DNA of 6,517 nucleotides from Candidatus Woesearchaeota archaeon. GTDB taxonomy: Archaea; Nanobdellota; Nanobdellia; Woesearchaeales; JAFCFN01. The notes under the pieces are model-generated. The model was not told the origin of the DNA. It saw nothing but the letters and a program-made list of their open reading frames with translations, and did no database searches. Below, in pieces: positions 5,212 to 6,517 of the stretch. Location: contig JAFCEI010000037.1 in NCBI GenBank assembly GCA_017609245.1, forward strand, positions 1 to 6,517, given 5' to 3'. Every line of letters starts with the position of its first letter. Within the stretch, counting starts at the first letter, position 1. The position numbers were made by a program, and so were the translations under genes.

Positions 5212-5976
5212 TTATTTTCTTATACTGCACCCTCCAGCAGGCAAAGCTCTTATTATCTCATCAAGCTCTCCTCCAATTTTCTTTTGGATATTTTTGGCAA
5301 CAGCAGCTGTTTTTTCCTTCCCTTGCTTTATCAATACAAACTTGCCGCAGTTTTTTTTAACAGCATCAACAGCCCCTGCCATTGCTCTTCCATCAGCCAG
5401 TATCCCGATACCTAATTCTAGTTTAGGGTGCAGATATTCTGTCTTGCCGTAGATCATAAAAGAGCCTTTAGCTAAGCTCTCGCCAGCTTTGGCCTTTTTA
5501 CTGACCTGCTTTGGCTCGACATAAAAAACATCCATGCTGCCTAACCCGACTTTCCACCCTCTCGAATATGATGCAGTTGCTTGTGCAGCCTCATTCAGTG
5601 TTTTTTCCCCAGCTTTAGAGCCGTTCTTGATCACAAAAAAAGGGCTTCCTGCCATATCTGTGTGAAAAACAAGATCATCTTTTTCAGCATGCTTTTTGAT
5701 GACAATCTCATTGGATGTGGCATCTCTTCCTCCAACACATAAAAAACCTTCTGATGAATAAAACCACCTGAATTTTTCATACCACTCTTTTTTTCTTTCA
5801 GGTTTTTTGGCTTTTTCAGCCGCCATCTTCTTTTTTTCCAGCTCTTTTAGTTTGTTTTCACTTCTTTCCAACGCCTCTTTTGCACCTGCAAGCTTTTTCT
5901 TTGATTTTTTTGCTTTTTCATAATATAAAGAAGCATTTTCTTCAATTGATTTGTCCAGATCCACAGAAACTCTCAT
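5212..5976 (-). CDS. Stand-alone NFACT-R (DUF814) protein lacking the NFACT-N domain
   Basis: A 254-residue protein. Residues 1-65 are a Lys/Glu-rich coiled coil that begins 'VSVDLDKSIEENASLYYEKAK', the segment that joins NFACT-N to NFACT-R in full-length RqcH/Rqc2/Tae2 proteins. Residues about 66-205 are the NFACT-R (DUF814) domain: KFRWFYSSEGFLCVGGRDA, then NE, DLVFHTDMAGSPFFVIKNG (about 101-119), the helix NEAAQATASYSRGWK, and FYVEPKQVSKKA...GSFMIYGK. A family-like tail with LPAGGC (245-250) follows. Archaeal RqcH homologues are about 600-700 residues and bind stalled 50S-peptidyl-tRNA; the missing NFACT-N part carries residues needed for tRNA recruitment and tailing. The ATG overlaps the upstream secretion-gene stop as ATGA, so the short form is genuine and not a mis-set start. 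Stand-alone NFACT-R proteins exist in other lineages (the CCDC25 family in eukaryotes). A ribosome or nucleic-acid binding role is inferred. Confidence 0.85.
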   Translation of the reverse strand: MRVSVDLDKSIEENASLYYEKAKKSKKKLAGAKEALERSENKLKELEKKKMAAEKAKKPERKKEWYEKFRWFYSSEGFLCVGGRDATSNEIVIKKHAEKDDLVFHTDMAGSPFFVIKNGSKAGEKTLNEAAQATASYSRGWKVGLGSMDVFYVEPKQVSKKAKAGESLAKGSFMIYGKTEYLHPKLELGIGILADGRAMAGAVDAVKKNCGKFVLIKQGKEKTAAVAKNIQKKIGGELDEIIRALPAGGCSIRK

Positions 5977-6517
5977 AATATTAACCCTTGAGACAAGGAA
6001 ATGATGAAAAATGCGATTGTCATTAATATGAGGCTGTGTTTTAAGCCAGCTCTTAATTCACCTTCTGCTAGCTTGCCGATAATCACGCCTGCAAAAAATC
6101 CTTCCATCAGCGCCAGCATAAGGAAAATCCCATTTAGGCTTGTAAGCCAGCTTCTAAGGGAAGTTACTAGCCCAGGCAATGACGAAAAATCAAGTGAAAC
6201 CTTTCGTACAATATTTCCCATGCCTAATCTTATTACTCCCACTCCTGCTTCTCCAAGTCCAGGCAGAACCTCTTGCTCTATCCCCATCATATAAGGTATT
6301 AAAAAATTTTGTATCACTATCATTACAGCCAGGAAGACAAAGAATATGATATAACTCTGTATAACTTGGCTGTGGATTGCAGCTTTCCTGGACTCTCTCA
6401 TATTTTTGATATTGATCACGCTTTCTGTAACAGTCTCCAGCACATCTTCTATATTTCCGCCAGCTCTTTCAGCTTCGATAACTGTTGATATAGCTCTTTT
6501 AATAACAGTGTTCTTTG
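5973..6517 (-). CDS. Type II secretion/archaellum platform protein (T2SF, TadC/FlaJ-like), C-terminal part
   Basis: The frame continues past the right edge, so the start is outside the window; the GTG at 6443 is an internal valine. 180 residues are visible. The first 35 (with AERAGG at about 15-20, then NIEDVLETVTES) form the cytoplasmic T2SF helix-bundle motif, followed by a basic stretch (MRESRKAA). Three membrane helices follow at about residues 53-76, 127-148 and 160-180, ending at the C-terminus. A loop of roughly 50 residues, containing PGLGEAGVG, lies between the first two. This matches the C-terminal half of archaeal TadC/FlaJ-type inner-membrane platform proteins, which couple a secretion ATPase to pilin or archaellin assembly. 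The partner ATPase and pilin genes are not in the window. The stop overlaps the NFACT-R start by four bases, so the two are co-transcribed and probably translationally coupled. Confidence 0.85.
   Translation of the reverse strand, partial: KNTVIKRAISTVIEAERAGGNIEDVLETVTESVINIKNMRESRKAAIHSQVIQSYIIFFVFLAVMIVIQNFLIPYMMGIEQEVLPGLGEAGVGVIRLGMGNIVRKVSLDFSSLPGLVTSLRSWLTSLNGIFLMLALMEGFFAGVIIGKLAEGELRAGLKHSLILMTIAFFIISLSQGLIL

Noticed and set aside
5973..6443. Taking GTG at 6443 as the true start of the secretion protein
   Set aside because: The frame stays open for 24 more codons to the window edge, and those codons encode the AERAGG part of the T2SF motif, so the gene extends beyond the window.

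Overview
The window looks like a piece of an archaeal genome, most likely from a DPANN-type lineage (Woesearchaeota/Pacearchaeota-like). That placement is inference from gene content and style. The supporting signs are an AT-rich sequence with TTTAAA/TTATAAAT-type TATA boxes, Shine-Dalgarno sequences of the archaeal GGTGAT/GAGGTG kind, T-tract ends of genes, an archaeal TadC/FlaJ-like secretion protein, a Ser/Thr-linked surface protein with a C-terminal membrane anchor, and lysine-rich cytoplasmic proteins. No rRNA, tRNA, CRISPR array, insertion sequence or attachment site was seen.

Layout: the left edge carries the 3' end of a plus-strand gene (2-625) for a cell-surface protein, closed by a T-rich terminator. 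Everything else is on the minus strand. From upstream to downstream of transcription these are: the C-terminal part of a type II secretion/archaellum platform protein (6517-5973, cut by the window edge); a stand-alone NFACT-R protein whose start overlaps it by 4 bases (5976-5212); a hairpin-filled gap; a CRM-domain YhbY-like RNA-binding protein (5108-4854); a promoter; a 477-residue orphan protein (4791-3358); six bases later a 584-residue TIM-barrel protein (3351-1597); a terminator-like palindrome; and a one-gene unit for a Pol-beta-type nucleotidyltransferase with a helical C-terminal half (1482-676), convergent with the surface-protein gene.

How the genes may work together: NFACT-R and YhbY both belong to ribosome/large-subunit-associated RNA-binding families, so the right half may be a small translation quality-control or ribosome-biogenesis neighbourhood attached to a membrane-protein gene. 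The middle pair (orphan plus TIM barrel) is tightly coupled: the ribosome binding site of the second gene overlaps the stop codon of the first. The TIM barrel appears to keep all nine residues that hold the three metal ions in endonuclease IV, yet carries an extra, highly charged segment of roughly 200 residues in the middle of the barrel. This pair is the best candidate for an undescribed system in the window, probably acting on a phosphodiester or sugar-phosphate substrate. The substrate cannot be read from the sequence.

Other points worth attention are a tandem pair of hairpins upstream of yhbY, a shared TAAAGAAAA context at the ends of three genes (two of them followed by inverted repeats), and a 19-base A tract inside the nucleotidyltransferase gene.
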